Assembly (NCBI GenBank): GCA_008704415.1
Contig: VXIS01000226.1
Location: 1-64,000, forward strand
Direction of reading: 5' to 3'
DNA from: Sphaerosporella brunnea
Lineage: Eukaryota; Ascomycota; Pezizomycetes; Pezizales; Pyronemataceae
DNA: 64,000 nt
The position numbers were made by a program, and so were the translations under genes. The notes under the pieces are model-generated. The model was not told the DNA's origin and ran no database searches. It worked only from the letters and a program-made list of their open reading frames with translations. Of this stretch, positions 12,279 through 24,500 are shown one piece after another; the stretch's first letter is position 1, and every line of letters begins with the position of its first letter.

Positions 12279-13367
12279 ATGCGATCACATGTCCGCCCGC
12301 CGCGCCTTCGTCTCTTCCGGCCTGCCGCAACAACATACAAAGTCTCATTCGGCGCGCGAGCGAACAGCATTACCACCCCACCCAGCGCTCCTCCCGCCTC
12401 ACCTCCCCCCGCAGCATTCCAGTTTGTATCCTCCTACGACCTCTTCGCCAAACGACCTCCACGCCCGTTCCCGCCGCCGTTCCATACTCCGCCTCCATCT
12501 TCGTTCTCGGATCCGCTCACGAATCATCCCCGCGAACGTCCAGAAGGCGCTGCTTTCCTCTCCGGCGTCACAAACGGCGACGACGCCATATTGACTTCTC
12601 CCTTCTACCTTGCGGTCGCAGACGGGGTGGGAGCTTGGAACACCCGCTCCCACGGCCATGCGGCGCTGTGGAGTCGCCTGGTGCTGCATTTCTGGGGGAA
12701 GGAGCTGTCGGCAGGGCAGTGGGGGTTCCGGCGGCCGGAGGGCGTAGATCCTGTGCGCTGCCTCCAGGAGGCGTACCAGACAACGATTTACGCAACCACC
12801 AATGCGGGTGCGCGCGGGGACCAGGTGTGGCAGGGAACAACAACGGTGTGTGGAGCTGTGCTTAAAGATCGGAAGCTGGTGGTGTTGAATCTTGGAGATT
12901 CAGTGGCTATTGTTTGGAGGAAGGGATTGAAGAAGTGGCTGCTCCGTACAAAGGAACAGTGGCATTGGTTCGATTGTCCCAGACAGCTGGGCACAAATTC
13001 GCCAGATACCCCCGTGGATAACGCCGTCGTACAGGAAGTTGAGGTCCAGGATGGTGATCTGGTGCTTTTGGCAACAGATGGCCTGGTGGATAATATGTGG
13101 GATGCTGAGATCCTGACGGTTATCACGGGCGTGATGGAGGCGGGAGAGGAGGAGGTTGTCAAAGAAGTCGGTGAGGGAGGGGATCAGGGGCGCATGAAAA
13201 TGCTCTCCCAGCGCATCCTCGAGGGTGCAAAGAAGACAGCGATAGATCCGTTTGCGGAGAGTCCGTACATGGAGCGCAGCATCGAGATGGGATTGGGGAT
13301 CGAGGGAGGGAAGTGGGATGATATCAGTGTCGTTGCTGCGGTGTGCAGGCCAACCGAGAGTGGCTAG
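12279..13367 (+). CDS. PTC7: PP2C-type phosphatase, PTC7 family (mitochondrial)
   Basis: Single exon, 362 aa. PTC7 is a Mg2+/Mn2+-dependent Ser/Thr phosphatase; in yeast it dephosphorylates Coq7 and promotes coenzyme Q synthesis. The N-terminus is rich in Arg, Ser and Ala with few acids (MRSHVRPPRLRLFRP), as in a matrix-targeting sequence. PP2C motifs: AVADGVGAWNTRSHG (metal-binding DG), VWQGTTTVCGAVL, VVLNLGDSVAIVWR, LLATDGLVDNMWD and GGKWDDISVV (late metal-binding Asp). The start is the first ATG in frame and is needed for the presequence. It lies 0.85 kb downstream of the COQ6 relic, a suggestive but probably accidental neighbour. Confidence 0.92.
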   Translation: MRSHVRPPRLRLFRPAATTYKVSFGARANSITTPPSAPPASPPPAAFQFVSSYDLFAKRPPRPFPPPFHTPPPSSFSDPLTNHPRERPEGAAFLSGVTNGDDAILTSPFYLAVADGVGAWNTRSHGHAALWSRLVLHFWGKELSAGQWGFRRPEGVDPVRCLQEAYQTTIYATTNAGARGDQVWQGTTTVCGAVLKDRKLVVLNLGDSVAIVWRKGLKKWLLRTKEQWHWFDCPRQLGTNSPDTPVDNAVVQEVEVQDGDLVLLATDGLVDNMWDAEILTVITGVMEAGEEEVVKEVGEGGDQGRMKMLSQRILEGAKKTAIDPFAESPYMERSIEMGLGIEGGKWDDISVVAAVCRPTESG

Positions 13368-14214
13368 AAGAGCGCAGGGTGTATGATACCATGTGGATGA
13401 AGTGTTGTGTTTCCTTCGGCGGGGTGGGGTGTCTTTACAGGCGTTCGGGGAGCTCTTTTCATCATATCATGGCTTTGTAGTATGCATTTCACGCCGTTTT
13501 TCCTTTTTTTCCGGTTTTTTTTTTTTTTTTTTTTTGTTTCACCATGGAAGAAGTACTCTAGACCGCAACACATATACCAGTACAGTGGGTGGGTGGGGAG
13601 GAGTCGAGTTCGGCCTGCTGTTTCTTGTAAGCCTACGCTGAAGAAGCTCACCTTGCGTTTGGATGTGCGGGTTATTGGTGTTGGCCATGGAGACGACTAC
13701 GATGGTGGCTTCCGGTATTTCAGAAAGCGGCCTCCTTCAGGTGCCCGCCAGCCTTTTCGAAATTTCCCTGGTCACCCATCTCTCCCCCCAGCCCTGATTT
13801 CCATAGAATTTTGACAGGAAGTCTGCGCTGTACTCTATGTTGTGCTGATATGCTGCTTCTCCCAGTCTCTGGAAAGCTACCGGGATCCGGAGAGAAATGG
13901 GTGGGAAAAACAACTGCGGCGATATCGATGCCTCACCTCTCCCTTGGCCGTGCCGTACCGCCACAAAACCTCCCTCCAGCCACGCCTACTAGCTGAGACT
14001 AAGTAGCCCACGGCGCTTCGTCAGATAGGTATACAACTTCTATAGAGCGACCAGTAGCAGCAATTAGACACCCTATTTCATTGATTGAAACCCAGAAACA
14101 GAATCAAAAGAAGCAGCAGCCTGAGAGCGCCATATATGCCCATCCCAGAAAAAAATAAGCAAACAAACAAACAAACCAAAGAAAAGTGACAAGAAATCGT
14201 CAAGAATCCGCCTT
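13368..14214. other. Intergenic, convergent 3' ends of PTC7 and SEC66
   Basis: Contains poly-T at 13518-13536. Short ORFs have no similarity. Nothing else seen. Confidence 0.45.
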
Positions 14215-14883
14215 CTACTTCGACACCACGACACCGTCGGAGTCAGACTTTGAAGCTCTCTCCTCACCCAACAGCTCACGGCTAGCGCGCTCACGCTTCT
14301 GATCCCACCAGGCGCGCTCCGTAGTAGCGTCGGTTGCTACACGCTCGGCGCGCTCGCGGATTCGGTCGTGGTTCACCATCTCGTTCGCCGTCTGGAAGAT
14401 CACCTGGCCCCAGCCCTCCTTGTACGCATTCGCCTCCATCACCACGTCTCTCAATTCCTGTCCCAACCGGGATTGATTAGTTTCCGCAGCGTCGTAACAG
14501 CGCGTGGAAGTACGTACCTCCTCCATCTCTCCGTCCGCCCTTTGAAACCTTGTCCACAAATCATCACCCACACATCCCTTCTGCAGCAGCATCTGCAGCG
14601 AGTTCTTGCTCTGTCGGAGAGTGATCAGACGCTTTATGTCCTCGCGTGCGCGCACCACGAGGGCGGCTTTCAACATGCTCTCGGGGACGGTGCCGTCTTC
14701 TTGGTGCAGCAGACTCAGGTAGATATCCCTCGCGGTGTGCGGCGGGAACCATGGCTCCAAGGAGGCGGCTTTGGCGGCTTTGCGTTTACGGTACAGCGAG
14801 GAGAAGGCGATCAGTGAGCCGAGCAGGACGGCGATGTAGCTTATTGGCGCCACTAAGGAGATGAGCGAAGGTAGGGCGACCAT
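14215..14883 (-). CDS. SEC66: ER translocation complex subunit Sec66/Sec71
   Basis: Sec66 is a subunit of the Sec63 complex that drives post-translational import into the ER. Two exons, 14518-14883 and 14215-14457, give 202 aa. A single N-terminal membrane segment (LISLVAPISYIAVLLGSLIAFSSLY, about residues 6-30) is followed by a basic stop-transfer (RKRKAAK) and a cytosolic domain with EPWFPPHTARDIYLSLL, VGDDLWTRFQRADGEMEE and ELRDVVMEANAYKEGWGQVI. Intron 14458-14517 is 60 nt with a GTACGT donor, a CTAAT branch and no in-frame stop, so it could be retained and add 20 residues. Splicing gives the family-like EMEE-ELRDVV junction, so I take it as real. Start: the Met just before the membrane segment. 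Confidence 0.85.
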   Translation of the reverse strand: MVALPSLISLVAPISYIAVLLGSLIAFSSLYRKRKAAKAASLEPWFPPHTARDIYLSLLHQEDGTVPESMLKAALVVRAREDIKRLITLRQSKNSLQMLLQKGCVGDDLWTRFQRADGEMEEVRTSTRCYDAAETNQSRLGQELRDVVMEANAYKEGWGQVIFQTANEMVNHDRIRERAERVATDATTERAWWDQKRERASRELLGEERASKSDSDGVVVSK

Positions 14884-15337
14884 TTTGACGGGATGGAGTC
14901 GAAAGGAGTGTGGGGACAGGGTCGAGGGAGGGGTTGTTGTTGTTTGGTTTGCGGCGGGTGTGTGGCCGACCTGGTCTTTGGAACTTTGAAGACAAATGGC
15001 CTCTCGACAAAAGCAGCTTGACCCCTGTCTGTGGCTGTGGAGGTAACTTGTGGCTGGAGCTATCCGGACTCGAGCCACACGTTACGTCAAAAGGCTGCTG
15101 CTTGCTCCTCCCACTCTCCATAGAATTTGAAAGGAACGAATAAACCCCACCCATCATCAACCACCATAAGCACATCCATCAACCAGCCGCCACCTTCGCC
15201 GCCATTCTACGCGGCTCCTACATTCACATTTAAACTCGCTTTGTTCATCCCCGGCGATCCCATTCTCTCAACCGACACCCAACATCACCGCTACCACTAC
15301 CCTGGGAGAGAGAGCTTTGGCAACTACTACTATCACG
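14884..15337. promoter_or_regulatory. Divergent promoter of SEC66 and NPL4
   Basis: The two starts are 454 bp apart. Pyrimidine-rich sequence precedes NPL4 (15190-15300). No conserved site can be named from the sequence alone. Confidence 0.4.
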
Positions 15338-17468
15338 ATGATTATCCGTTTCCGATCCGCAGACGGCGCATACCGTGTCGAGGTGTCTCCAAACGAAACG
15401 GTAGCATCGCTAAGAGCCAAGGTGTGTGCTGGCAGCTCCGGTGCGGTGTGCGATAAAGGAAAGCTAAAGTAGATGTCCTTCATCCTGCAGCTGGTCAGCC
15501 AGGTACCAAAAGATGTGGACGCGCGAACATTTATTCTTTCAGACAAACCTGCGAACGGTCAGACGCGTCCGCTAGCTGAGGTGCTACACCTGCAGATCCA
15601 GATGTTGGGTCTTAAGTACTGCCTTCCCTTTGCTGCATGTTGAGCTGAGGGACAGCAAGGGCTGACGCACGCAGACATGGCGACCTACTCTACTTGAGCT
15701 ACCAGAAAACCGGCGAGTCTGCGGAAGCTCCTGCTGCTGCACAAAAGCCTGCTCCCATTACCAGTATCCGCCTCAATGGCCACCCCGTGAAGCCGTCGGA
15801 AGATGTCTCCCACAAGTACACAACCACCACAGCGGGGTTGGCAGACTTAACGAGGGCCGCAGACCCGTGGGAAACTGTGGTGCAGGATCCTGTAGACGAG
15901 GAGCTGGAGAAACTGGACGGCAAGATCCCGCGCTCGCGAGACCACAGAATGTGTAAACACGGCCCGAAGGGAATGTGTGACTACTGTATGCCCGTCGAGC
16001 CTTACGACCCCGCATTCCTCGCCGAGAAGAAGATCAAGCATCTCAGCTTCCATGCTCACCTACGGAAAACCAACACTGCTACCAACCGGCCCGAGTTGAA
16101 GACGTCGTACATGCCCCCGCTCTCAGAACCGAACTACAGGATACTTGCCAACTGCCCGTCAGGTCATGCTCCTTGGCCGGCGGGTATCTGCTCCAAGTGC
16201 CAGCCTTCAGCTATCACCCTGCAACCCCAGACTTTCCGCATGGTTGATCACGTCGAGTTTAGTGACCCCGCACTGATCAACAACTTCATCGACTTCTGGC
16301 GCCGCAGCGGATCTCAGCGTATCGGATACCTCTACGGGCGTTACGCACAATACCCGGAGATCCCGCTGGGAATCAAGGCTATCGTGGAGGCTATCTATGA
16401 ACCGCCACAGAAGTGTGAGCCGGACGGTGTGACCCTGATCACACCCTGGGAAAACGAGAAGGACGTGGACGAAGTAGCCGCGCTGTGTGGTCTCCGTAGA
16501 GTCGGAGTGATCTTCACAGATCTCCTCGACGACACCACAGGTACCGGAGGCGTCGTCTGCAAACGTCATATCGACTCGTATTACCTTTCCTCGCTAGAGA
16601 TCGTCTTTGCCGCCCAGCAGCAGGCCAAGCATCCCAACCCGAGCAAGTGGTCCGAGACCGGCCGCTTCGGGTCGAAGTTTGTGACGTGCGTGGTATCCGG
16701 CAACGAGGATGGCGGTATCGACGTGGCTGCGTACCAAGTTTCCAACTCAGCGGTGGAGATGGTTCGCGCGGATATCATTGAGCCATGCGCTGAACCCAAC
16801 CTCATGCTAGTGCGCGAGGAGGACGGCAAGGCCAGATACGTACCCGAGGTGTTTTTCCGACACAAGAACGTGTACGGCGTCAACGTGCAGGAGAACGCGA
16901 AGCCCGCTTTCCCGGTCGAATACTTGCTGGTTACCTTGACTCACGGATTTCCGACCAATGCGAACCCGGTGTTCAAGGCGCCCAACAAGTTCCCGATCGA
17001 GAACCGCGAAGTGATCGGTACCAACCAGGACCACACTGCCGTGGCCAAGCAGCTGGCCGTCAAGACTGGAGCTCCCGAGGGCGGCATCGCCGCAGTTTCC
17101 GACTTCCATCTGCTCAATTTCCTCAGGAACTGGGGAGTGCTTGACAAGGTTTGATTTTTCTGTTTTCTGCATAGGAACTGCGCTAATCAGTGTGTGATGT
17201 CAATGATTAGAAGGAGGAAGAACTTGTGGCACAGGTGGCCACGACGATGGACCCGAGCGTTGGAAACCGTCTGCTGCAGACACCCGGATGGCAGACGCTG
17301 ATGACTATTCTCAAAGAGAGCGGTGGGTTACCCCCCCCTACTCAACATCCTGTCTCGAGAAAACGCGGCAGTAGTGAAGAAGAGATTACTACCACCACTG
17401 CTAGTACCGACGCGGACGGAAGTGGACGATTAGCTAAACGTTTCCGGTTATTTAGTCTGAAGGAGTAG
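15338..17468 (+). CDS. NPL4: NPL4, Cdc48-Ufd1-Npl4 ubiquitin-selective adaptor
   Basis: NPL4 with UFD1 recruits ubiquitylated proteins to the Cdc48/p97 unfoldase for ERAD and other extraction. Four exons, 15338-15421, 15491-15615, 15675-17148 and 17211-17468, join in phase to 646 aa. The N-terminal ubiquitin-like domain starts [16 protein letters not shown]. Two zinc-binding loops follow: [17 protein letters not shown] and [16 protein letters not shown]. The MPN-like domain begins [17 protein letters not shown] and has RIGYLYGRY and [10 protein letters not shown]. The C-terminal helical domain has [10 protein letters not shown] and ends with a charged [10 protein letters not shown]. As in other fungi there is no C-terminal NZF finger. 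The 84-nt first exon is needed to complete the UBX-like fold. Confidence 0.93.
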
Positions 17469-18535
17469 TTGACGTGCTACTACTGCGTTCGTTCGGTCGA
17501 TTGTTCCTACGAGGGGAGATGGGGGAAATGGTCTGGGTTGGGTGGGGGGATAGGGATCTGGAAAGGGGGGCTTGCGTATTTACTACTACCTCTTTACTTA
17601 ACTCGCCATAATGGCGTGCGCAATTGGATTGGCTGTCTATTTCCGCGATAGTGATGGGAGCAATTGTACTGGTGACTATTTCTTCGGCTACTTGCGCGTG
17701 TAAGATTGGTATGTGAAGCAATTGAGAATATCTAGATGCAAGTTGGTAGGGTCTTGCGAACTGACGGAAACTTGGAAGAGAGAGGGGGGGCGAGTGAGTT
17801 TTAGTGAGACAATCGGCCAAACGCACCCACCCTTCACTTCATCGGGGTTTGATTCCTCTTGCCATACAGCCGTTCCAATAACACAAGGCCACACGAGGGC
17901 GCTGGGAGATAGTAATACAGAGAGTCCTAGGGATACGATAAAGGTTCGGGGGGAGGGGCCGAAGGTTTGCAAAACTCTCTAATTTGAGCGCGAAGCAAAA
18001 GCTTGAGGGCCGGGGGAGGGGTGGGCGGGTTTCTTTCCATATCGGCCCGACAAGAACGGCGACGATGGTAAGTATGCCTGAGACCAGGAAAAAGCTTCAG
18101 AAAGCTCGAATCGCTTTGCTGACTTTTTGAACTCTGAGTTGTGCTTCTGCCCTCAACCTTGTTACACAACCAACTGCTTGGTATCTGTCTCCCGGCCACC
18201 CTTCGTGTAGCCTTGTGTTATTCATTCACAACGAATCGAATACTGCGGGGTTGGCACCGGGGGTTAAAGCACAAGTACAAGAGCGTCAATGCTGGCATGG
18301 ACAGGATGTGACTGAGGTTTTCAAGTTTCAGGATGTTGGTATTGGTTAACGCACCGCTACCGGGAACTACAACTACCCAAGCCCGGGGGTTGGGGAAAGG
18401 GAGGAAGAAGTAGGAGGATAATGGTGGTGAAGCTGTGAAAAAATACCAGATGAATTTGTGTGCGACGGGTTTGGATATGTTGTGGCTCGTCACCATGTAG
18501 CACTCGACAACAAGCCGGTAAGTATTAAGCATCTA
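17469..18535. other. Intergenic between NPL4 and PPE1 3' ends
   Basis: About 1 kb with no recognisable gene; scattered ORFs of 60-124 aa lack similarity. Confidence 0.45.
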
Positions 18536-19926
18536 CTAAATAGACGTATAATGCATTCCCGCCGCGGGCCTGTACATATCGCCCACCTTCGGGGGCAAGA
18601 CGAGAGCACTGCGCACATTCCTCCTATAAAACTCTACCAACTGCGGCAAAACACATGTCAGCACTTGCATCCCCTCACCTCCCCCCCTCCCCCCCAACAG
18701 AGGGAATCACTTACCGCAGCCGCAGTCTTCTCGGGCGCATCCTCATGCACAAAATGGCCGACCTCGGGCAGAACGAGGAGCTGGTACTTCCCCTGCATCT
18801 GTCCGATCATGAGTTCCTTATCCAGCCGGTCGGTGCCGGCCAGGATCAACAGCTTCCCGCCGACGGCGGACAGAAACTTCCGCGACAGCCCCACGAACCA
18901 GCCCTCCCAGAACGGCTGCGTGGAGGCTAAGTCTGTGCGCCAGCGCCAGGCGCGGGAGTCTCCCTCTGCCGCGTCCGCCTGCCGCGTGAGCAGTGCGGGA
19001 ACACTAATCCTGGCGGACGTGGGGTTCCGGAGTGTCCGCGACCGCGTGTGCCATTCGATCCCTTGCGAGAGCGATGCGAACCCCGAGGGACGGGAGGACA
19101 GGTACGTGTGCATACTCTGAAGCGCGTCGATGGCCGAGCCTTCGACTACATCCAACACTGCATAGCCTAGCAATGCTGCGCCGAGCTTTCCGCTTGCCGC
19201 GAGATCCACGACTACTGCCCCGCCGAGTGAGTGCCCGACGAGAACTATCTCCGGGAACTTCGTCCAGCCACAGTGCTGCGCTGTGAGGTGGATCATCGCT
19301 AGTAGGTCCGCCGAAAGCGTGCTCAGAGAGAGATCGCTGTCGTCGGAGGTTACGGTTTCGCCGTGGCCGCGGCAGTCAGGGGAGAGTACGCCGGCGCTGG
19401 GGAGAAGTCGCCGGATACTGGTTGCTAGCAGCGCGAAGGAGAGGCCCGAGGAGCCAGCGCCATGGTGGAAGATGAAGAGGGGTCCAGGATTCGTCGGGGA
19501 CGCGAGTGGCGGTGTGAAGTAGGCGTGGAAGGTCGCGTTTGGAGAATCGGGGGATGTCAGACGGAGCTCCTGTGAGAAGTGGGTCTGCCATGGAATTGGA
19601 TCAAAGGTCGGCTTTTTTCTAGGCCTGCGAAGGCATTAGTGGTTGCTTCTTTGCCGATCGGGGGGGGGGGGTTGGACGGACTGTGGTGGCCGCGCGAAGA
19701 GCGGTTTAATGGTGCCGGTTGAAGAGGCGGAGGATGCGGATGATGAGTCGTCAGTCAGCGGAGAAGGCGGCGGACGGCCGTGGTTGGTGCCTCCGTCTTC
19801 CGCTTCTTCCTCCATCTCTTCCGAAAGGATAGAGAGCTCGGAGAGTTGGTTCGTGGGCGGCATCGGGGGTTCTAGAGGTAGGCGGCGAAGTTTGGCTTTG
19901 AGGAATTCTTTGTGGAGATCACTCAT
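18536..19926 (-). CDS. PPE1: Protein phosphatase methylesterase 1
   Basis: PPE1/PME-1 removes the methyl ester from the C-terminal Leu of the PP2A catalytic subunit. Three exons, 19682-19926, 18715-19624 and 18536-18640, give 419 aa. The alpha/beta-hydrolase core begins FHAYFTPPLASP. FIFHHGAGSSGLSF forms the oxyanion region, VLVGHSLGGAVVVDLA holds the nucleophile Ser, LILAGTDRLDKEL the acid strand and LPEVGHFVHEDAPEKTA the catalytic His. The Ser/Pro-rich N-terminus (LTDDSSSASSASSTG) is typical. The 57-nt intron 1 (GTCCGT donor, CTAAT branch) and 74-nt intron 2 both preserve phase. Exon 3 adds LVEFYRRNVRSALVLPPKV, the conserved family tail. Confidence 0.9.
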
Positions 19927-20213
19927 TGTTGTTGAAAGGGAGATAGAGGTCCATCATTGGGTGGATCGGGGGATTTGAGGTGGGGTCGAGCTGCTGGGAA
20001 GCTTGCTCTGGTGAGTGGGGAGCTCGCGTGTGCGGCGTCTAAAAAAACGTGGAATGCCGTTTGCCGCAGCCTCCGCATGCGCTTCTGCTTCACGGTATTC
20101 GATCGCTCCTAGAAAAGCAGAAGAACGCTTTATTACTGCAGAACCCATCATGCGAAAGGGACGCCTGCACGCTCAATCTCCATTCCCGCCAGCAAGCCTG
20201 CTCCGCAGCCGTT

Positions 20214-20663
20214 TCACTGCGACTTCTTCTCATCGTCTGCGCCGTCCTCGGCCATCGCAACCATTACATACGCTATCAAAACCGCATTGGCTGCCACCGC
20301 AGCCAATGCGCCCGCGACTGTAGATTGGCCTGAGATTGTGGACAGATATCAGCTAGCTGGCAGCTGTGCCGAAAGGTCATGACGTACCGACAAACAGCGA
20401 CGTGACAGAGACGTAGTAGGTGCCCAACGGTGCGCCGATCATGGCGGCCGTGAAGAAGAGGAGCTTCGCAACCACCGAACTACACGTTTACGGAAGCTCG
20501 ATCAGAGAAGGCACAAGGCTGGCGGGACCGCAGCTCTGGAGCTATCATACCCAGGCACACTGACGGCAGTTTTCGCAGTCTTGGAATGCGCAATCGCTTG
20601 CTCAGGAACTGGCTTCTCTGCTTTGACGAGGTCTTCCGATTTGACGTTCCTTCGAGTGGCCAT
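20214..20663 (-). CDS. VMA21: V-ATPase assembly factor Vma21
   Basis: Vma21 is a small ER membrane chaperone for assembly of the V-ATPase Vo sector. Three exons, 20551-20663, 20388-20479 and 20214-20329, give 106 aa; all junctions are in phase. A soluble N-terminus (MATRRNVKSEDLVKAEK) precedes two membrane helices: VVAKLLFFTAAMIGAPLGTY and, after FVGQSTVAGA, AAVAANAVLIAYVMVAMAED. The tail ends DDEKKSQ, a KKxx-like signal near the C-terminus that fits ER retrieval. The gene is too fragmented for ORF scanning but the pattern TM-loop-TM-KK is diagnostic. It lies head-to-tail with PPE1, 287 bp apart. Confidence 0.85.
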
Positions 20664-21529
20664 GATGTTGATTGCTGCCGACGTTGCTGGTGAACACTTT
20701 TGGCTGTGGTGAGGGAATACCACGTGGTTGTTCCGCGCAAGAGGCTGAACGGGGTTTCACGTGCAAATGGCCGCGTCTGTCTGTCTGCAAACCACGCGTA
20801 ACATGCTCAGTCAGTGTCTGCGCAAACAGACAGCTGAAAGGACGACGGCTCCAGATGGACTATACACTTTGCAGGGTAGGCATGTGTTTCGCATCGACTA
20901 CGCGTATGCGCGCGGGTGTTGGCACTCTGCCACTTTCGTCGCGTGTTGCCATCGTGGAGAGCATGCTGAAGCACTCAGGCAGACAGGTACTCGATGCAAG
21001 GCTCCAACTGGATTGATGAGCCGTTTGTGGAGCCCGATGCTTTCGTTCTTCCACAGTACTTGACTTGAGATTGAGATGTGCACTGTGGCTCACTGCATCT
21101 ATGCTCACCTACAACACGTGCGCTTTCAAGGTCTTTTTTGTTTTTTTTTTGACGGTTCGTTTTTTGGTGGCGCTTCTGTATTCTTCAATAGCATTCTCGC
21201 GACAGCATCTCTCCCCACCGTCAATTCCCCCCCACCTCACTGTACATCGCGATTGAACTGCACCCCAACTCACAGTTACTCACTCCATTGTCGTTGGCGG
21301 CCGTTCGAGTGCGTGCCGTGACGCAGACTCCCCCCACACCCCCACACGTCTTTTTCCCCTGGTCGCGAAACACCCACCATTCTACTTTCCGCGTTCCCCC
21401 TCAACCACTTCCCTCAAAACTTTAACCTCAACCCAACCCAACCTGAATCGGCAACCTTACTTGTCACCCTCCTCCCCAAACACATCGCGAACGAACCCAC
21501 CCCCCGATACAACCGGACAACATCACCTC
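20664..21529. promoter_or_regulatory. Divergent upstream region of VMA21 and FUN30
   Basis: A pyrimidine-rich, C/A-rich leader (21330-21480) immediately precedes the FUN30 start. Translation in frame continues upstream of 21530 to 21461 without an ATG. No other gene seen. Confidence 0.4.
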
Positions 21530-24500
21530 ATGGCTCCTCCGCACGGTTTAGCGAGGACGTCGCCATCGGAGTCCACTTCTTCACCGAAACGACGCAAGAT
21601 CGCATTCGACTCGGAACACAACAACGGTGAGAGAGACGACTTGATGGACAGCTACGCCGAGGAACCTACTCTCCCGTCTGTCCTCAAGCCAACCCAATCC
21701 GTCCTCTGCACGAATAGCTTTTCGAGCATCCCTACTCAACCGCTGATTCCAGCCTCGCCCTCCCCTCCGTCGTCGTTCGTCACTCAGCCAACCCAACCAC
21801 TCCCCTCGCAGCCATCGACCCCCCGGCGTGCACCTACTGTTCAGGTGCCAGCTTCTTCGCCGTTTCAATACCAGCAGTCTTCTCCTCTGAAGCCCGCATC
21901 ACCTGTTCGCCCCAACCCTATCAACTCCTTTTCCCGTCACTGTTTCTTACACCAGGCAAAGCCCGGCAATGTCCAACTGGATGTCGATGGGCCGCAGTAT
22001 ATCGGTTCTTCCTCCGACGATGAGTCTTCCCAACACACAGTCAAGCCCGTGTTTGGTGGTGCAGTCAAGAGACTGGTCCCTTCGGCCAGCGCGATCCACA
22101 AGCTCCCAGTTCAGAGCTTGCCTCAGACGGTGCCTGCCTCACCTGTCAGCTTCGCGCAGTTTGCCTATAAGCCTCCCGTTAGCTCCCCGAAGCCAAAGGT
22201 TGGTCGCTTGGACTCTCTCAAGAGGCCGGCTCTTCCCCCGGGCATGAGCATTGCTGCTGCTCTTCAGCGACGTCCTGAGCCAGCTCTGCCCAATGCCGAC
22301 ACCGCAATGGACAGCATCCCGGAGGGCGATAAATTGGCTGTCGAGCGGATGAAGGTCGTTTTCCCCGATATGAGCATATCTCTCCTGCACAACATGTTCC
22401 GTCGACACCACGGCAACTATGACAACGCGGTGGAAGCCATCGTCAAGCTCAAAGAGGCAAACTCCATCGACTTGACCAAGGATGACGATAAAAATATTGC
22501 TACTACTCTCTCGAAGACTGCAAACCGTGGCGCTGGAGCCGGGAAGGTCGCGATCAAGGACAAGTGGTCTTCCACTCAGGCGGCTCGTATCAACAACATC
22601 TCATTTTCACCGCCAGCAGCTGCCCCCGCGCGTAAGAGGAAGCTTGTGAGAGGCTCCAACAGGACTTCGCGGGAACGCAGCGCAACACCCCTTCCCCAGG
22701 TTATTCTCGATGATTCGGATTCTGAAGTCGAAGAGGAAGAAGACTCGGAAGATGAGCGTCAGATTGAGGATAAAGTGCTCAAGTACATCAATGCCTGTAG
22801 TGTCAAAGAGCTTTCCGACATCGCTTGCACCACCGAGGAGATCGCGAATACCATCATTTCGCAGCGACCCTATAAGTCGCTCGATGCCATCCGCAGCGTC
22901 TCGTTAACCGCCGCTCCGACTAGTAAAAAGGGCAGGGGCAAAGGCAGGACCAAGGCGATTGGAGAGAAAGTCATCGACGTCTGTCTGGAGACTATGCGAG
23001 GGTACGTGGCTGTGGACTCTCTCATCAACAAGGTCGAACAGCTTGGAAAACCGATTGCCGAGAGCATCAGGGCTTGGGGGGTTGATGTGCAGACTGGCAC
23101 CGAAACCGGAGAATTGGCGATGACGGATATCATGGGCGAATCAGACTCCGCTTCTGCTAAAGACTCCGGAATTGGAACCCCGACAGACGATGGAGACACC
23201 GACATCAAGGGCTCCAAGCGCGCCAAAACTGCCGTCAGCTTTAAGCAGCAGCCTGCCAACATGAGGGAGGGTGTTGAATTGAAGGATTACCAGCTGGCCG
23301 GACTTAACTGGCTCAATCTGCTATACGAGAAGAAGCTGAGTTGTATTCTGGCAGATGAAATGGGTAGGCAATCTCTTCATCGTTGCTCCGAACCTCGAAT
23401 ATTAACTCTTTGACAGGATTGGGCAAGACTTGCCAGGTCATTTCTTTCTTTGCTCACCTGCTTACCCAGGGCATTAAGGGTCCGCATCTCGTCGTCGTGC
23501 CTTCGTCGACCTTGGAGAACTGGCTCCGCGAGTTTGCCAACTTTTGCCCTGCGCTCAAGGTTGAGCCCTACTACGGTCTTCAGAAGGAGCGGCCGATGAT
23601 GAGAGAAGCCTTGCGCAAAGACCGCAGCTGGAACGTTCTGGTTACAACCTATCAGCTCGCCACTGGTGACAAGAACGACAGAGGTTTCCTCAAGTCCTTG
23701 CGGTTCAACTGCTGTGTCTACGATGAGGGCCATCTCTTGAAGAACGGTTCCTCGAACCGTTACGATGCGCTGATCAAGCTACCTGCGGATTTTCGACTCC
23801 TCCTGACTGGCACTCCGCTTCAAAATAACCTACAGGAGCTTGCCTCTCTGCTTGCGTTCATCCTACCTAGCGTGTTTGACGAGAAGAAGGCGGATCTCGC
23901 AAGTATTTTCAAGTACAAAGCGAAGACCACCGACGACGAGGAGACGAATAATGCGCTGCTGTCTCAGCAGAGAATCGCAAGAGCTCGTGCCATGATGACG
24001 CCCTTCGTGTTGCGTCGGAAGAAGACCCAGGTGTTGAAGCATCTTCCTGTCAAAACCAATAGGGTCGAATACTGCGAGATGAACAAGTCTCAGTACGATC
24101 TTTACACTGGACTGATCGCTACAGCGGCGGAGGCGATCGCGTTGCGTGCAGAAGGAAAGAAGCCTGACAAGAACGCTACAAGCAACGTTATGATGCAGCT
24201 CCGCAAGGCTGCCATTCACCCGTTGCTGTTCAGGACCAACTATCCTGATGAGAAGCTTCGCAAGATGGCTAAGGACATCATGAAAGAGGAGCAGTACAAG
24301 GCTGCTAGCCTTGAGCACATCGTTGAAGACATGCAGTGGATGAGCGACTACGAGCTCTCGAAGCTTTGTCTGAACTTCCCTAAGACTATCGGGAAGTATG
24401 CGCTCAAGAAGCAGGAGTGGATGGATTCTGGAAAAGTCCAAGCGTTCAAGAACCTTCTGTTGAACATGAAGGAGAATGGCGACCGCGTGCTGGTCTTTTC

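Noticed and set aside
21461..21529. Upstream extension of FUN30
   Set aside because: The frame is open but begins at TTG; the first ATG is 21530.
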